NCBI GenBank assembly: GCA_035711865.1
Contig: DASTBT010000026.1
Location: 1 to 7,378, forward strand
Direction of reading: 5' to 3'
Source: JAOUEA01 sp035711865
Lineage (GTDB): Bacteria > Actinomycetota > UBA4738 > HRBIN12
Length of the DNA stretch: 7,378 bases
Part shown: in pieces, positions 6,964 to 7,378 of the stretch
Layout of the letters: each line of letters begins with the position of its first letter
Numbering within the stretch: position 1 is the first letter of the stretch
Program-made: the position numbers and the translations under genes
The notes under the pieces: model-generated
Databases searched by the model: none
The model's input: only the letters and a program-made list of their open reading frames with translations
Told to the model about the DNA's origin: nothing

Positions 6964-6998
6964 CGACCGAAGGGTACTCTGCACCGGGAACCGGTCCA
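6964..6998 (-). promoter_or_regulatory. Weak candidate promoter for tdh-kbl, possibly leaderless
   Basis: On the minus strand TGGACC (plus 6993-6998, 4 of 6 to TTGACA), a 16-base spacer and TACCCT (plus 6971-6976) could form a promoter. The in-frame GTG at 6964 lies 7 bases past the -10, where transcription would begin, so a leaderless transcript starting at GTG is possible. No Shine-Dalgarno sequence precedes either GTG 6964 or ATG 6952, which is consistent with this. The boxes are weak matches and could be chance. Confidence 0.3.
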
Positions 6999-7039
6999 TG
7001 GGTCAGATGCGTCCGACACGGACCGACCCGGAGGACCCC

Positions 7040-7378
7040 ATGAGTCTTCGAAGGTTCGCTCCCATCGCGCTGCTGCCCCTGCTCGGCTCCTCGTGCGCCG
7101 AGGCCCAACCCGCGGGCGGTCCTTCCTCGCCTTCGCCGGCCCACGGCGCGCAGCCGGGACAGCTGGTGCTGCGATGGGGGTACGAGGGCGGCTTCACGCC
7201 GCCCGAACACCAGCTCGTCTCTCTGCCGTCGTTCTCGCTGTACGGCGACGGCACGATCGTTCGGGCGGGACCGCAGATCGAGATCTACCCCCCTCCTGCG
7301 CTGCCCGCCTTGGAAACGCTCGCGGTCGATCGGACAGGGGTCGATGCGATCGTCGACGCGGCCTTCGAGGCACATGTC
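7040..7378 (+). CDS. Putative secreted lipoprotein of unknown function, C-terminus cut off by window edge
   Basis: The frame from ATG 7040 runs 113 codons to the window edge without a stop. GGAGG at 7030-7034 sits 5 bases upstream, fixing the start. The N-terminus is a lipoprotein signal: Arg4-Arg5, a hydrophobic core FAPIALLPLL, then GSSC with Cys19 as the likely lipidated residue; it fits the general prokaryotic lipoprotein pattern, though -3 is Gly rather than Leu. A Pro/Ser/Ala/Gly-rich linker (about 20-41) follows, then a folded region starting LVLRWGYEGGFTPPEHQLVS with LPSFSLYGDGTIVRAGPQIE (66-85), and a segment ending DRTGVDAIVDAAFEAHV. Similar segments occur, as I recall, in uncharacterised actinobacterial proteins. 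It is divergent from tdh with 87 bases between the starts. No enzymatic motif is seen; function unknown. Confidence 0.82.
   Translation, partial: MSLRRFAPIALLPLLGSSCAEAQPAGGPSSPSPAHGAQPGQLVLRWGYEGGFTPPEHQLVSLPSFSLYGDGTIVRAGPQIEIYPPPALPALETLAVDRTGVDAIVDAAFEAHV

Noticed and set aside
6953..7375. Upstream extension of the tdh frame to a 493-residue protein
   Set aside because: The added N-terminal part is Arg/Gly-rich and unlike dehydrogenases, while Tdh aligns from ATG 6952. The region is better explained by the divergent lipoprotein gene with its own GGAGG.

Overview
This is high-GC DNA with dense, short-spaced genes and G/C-rich third codon positions. The DUF3054 membrane protein, the MMPL exporter with a TetR-type regulator and the end lipoprotein all point to an actinomycete-like (Actinomycetota) bacterial chromosome. 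This is inferred from gene content and base use only; there is no rRNA or other marker to fix the lineage. I see no insertion sequence, phage, CRISPR or tRNA feature.

Layout, left to right. (1) 1-380, minus: the N-terminal part of a small DUF3054-type membrane protein, cut by the window edge. (2) 434-1123, plus: an AlkD-like DNA alkylation repair protein, divergent from (1). (3) 1154-1182: a strong GC hairpin between convergent genes. (4) 1205-3757, minus: an 850-residue MMPL/RND exporter. (5) 3758-3895: a divergent control region with a very good mmpL promoter and three copies of a 13-bp dyad motif. (6) 3896-4618, plus: a TetR-family repressor, very likely the local regulator of the exporter. 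(7) 4625-5803, minus: kbl, 2-amino-3-ketobutyrate CoA ligase. (8) 5829-5934: about four tandem copies of a roughly 26-bp repeat covering the tdh 3' end and the tdh-kbl gap. (9) 5894-6952, minus: tdh, threonine 3-dehydrogenase. (10) 7040-7378, plus: the N-terminal part of a secreted lipoprotein of unknown function, cut by the window edge.

Two units can be read as working together. tdh-kbl is a two-gene operon that degrades threonine: Tdh oxidises L-threonine to 2-amino-3-ketobutyrate and Kbl cleaves it with CoA to glycine and acetyl-CoA. tetR and mmpL form a divergent repressor/exporter pair; the dyad motif sits inside the mmpL promoter spacer and over its predicted start site, so the regulator would shut off the exporter until a ligand binds.

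Most of the window is familiar biology and I do not see a clearly new system. The parts most worth a second look are the three-site operator, the repeat that reuses the tdh C-terminal coding sequence, and an extra hydrophobic segment in the middle of the exporter.
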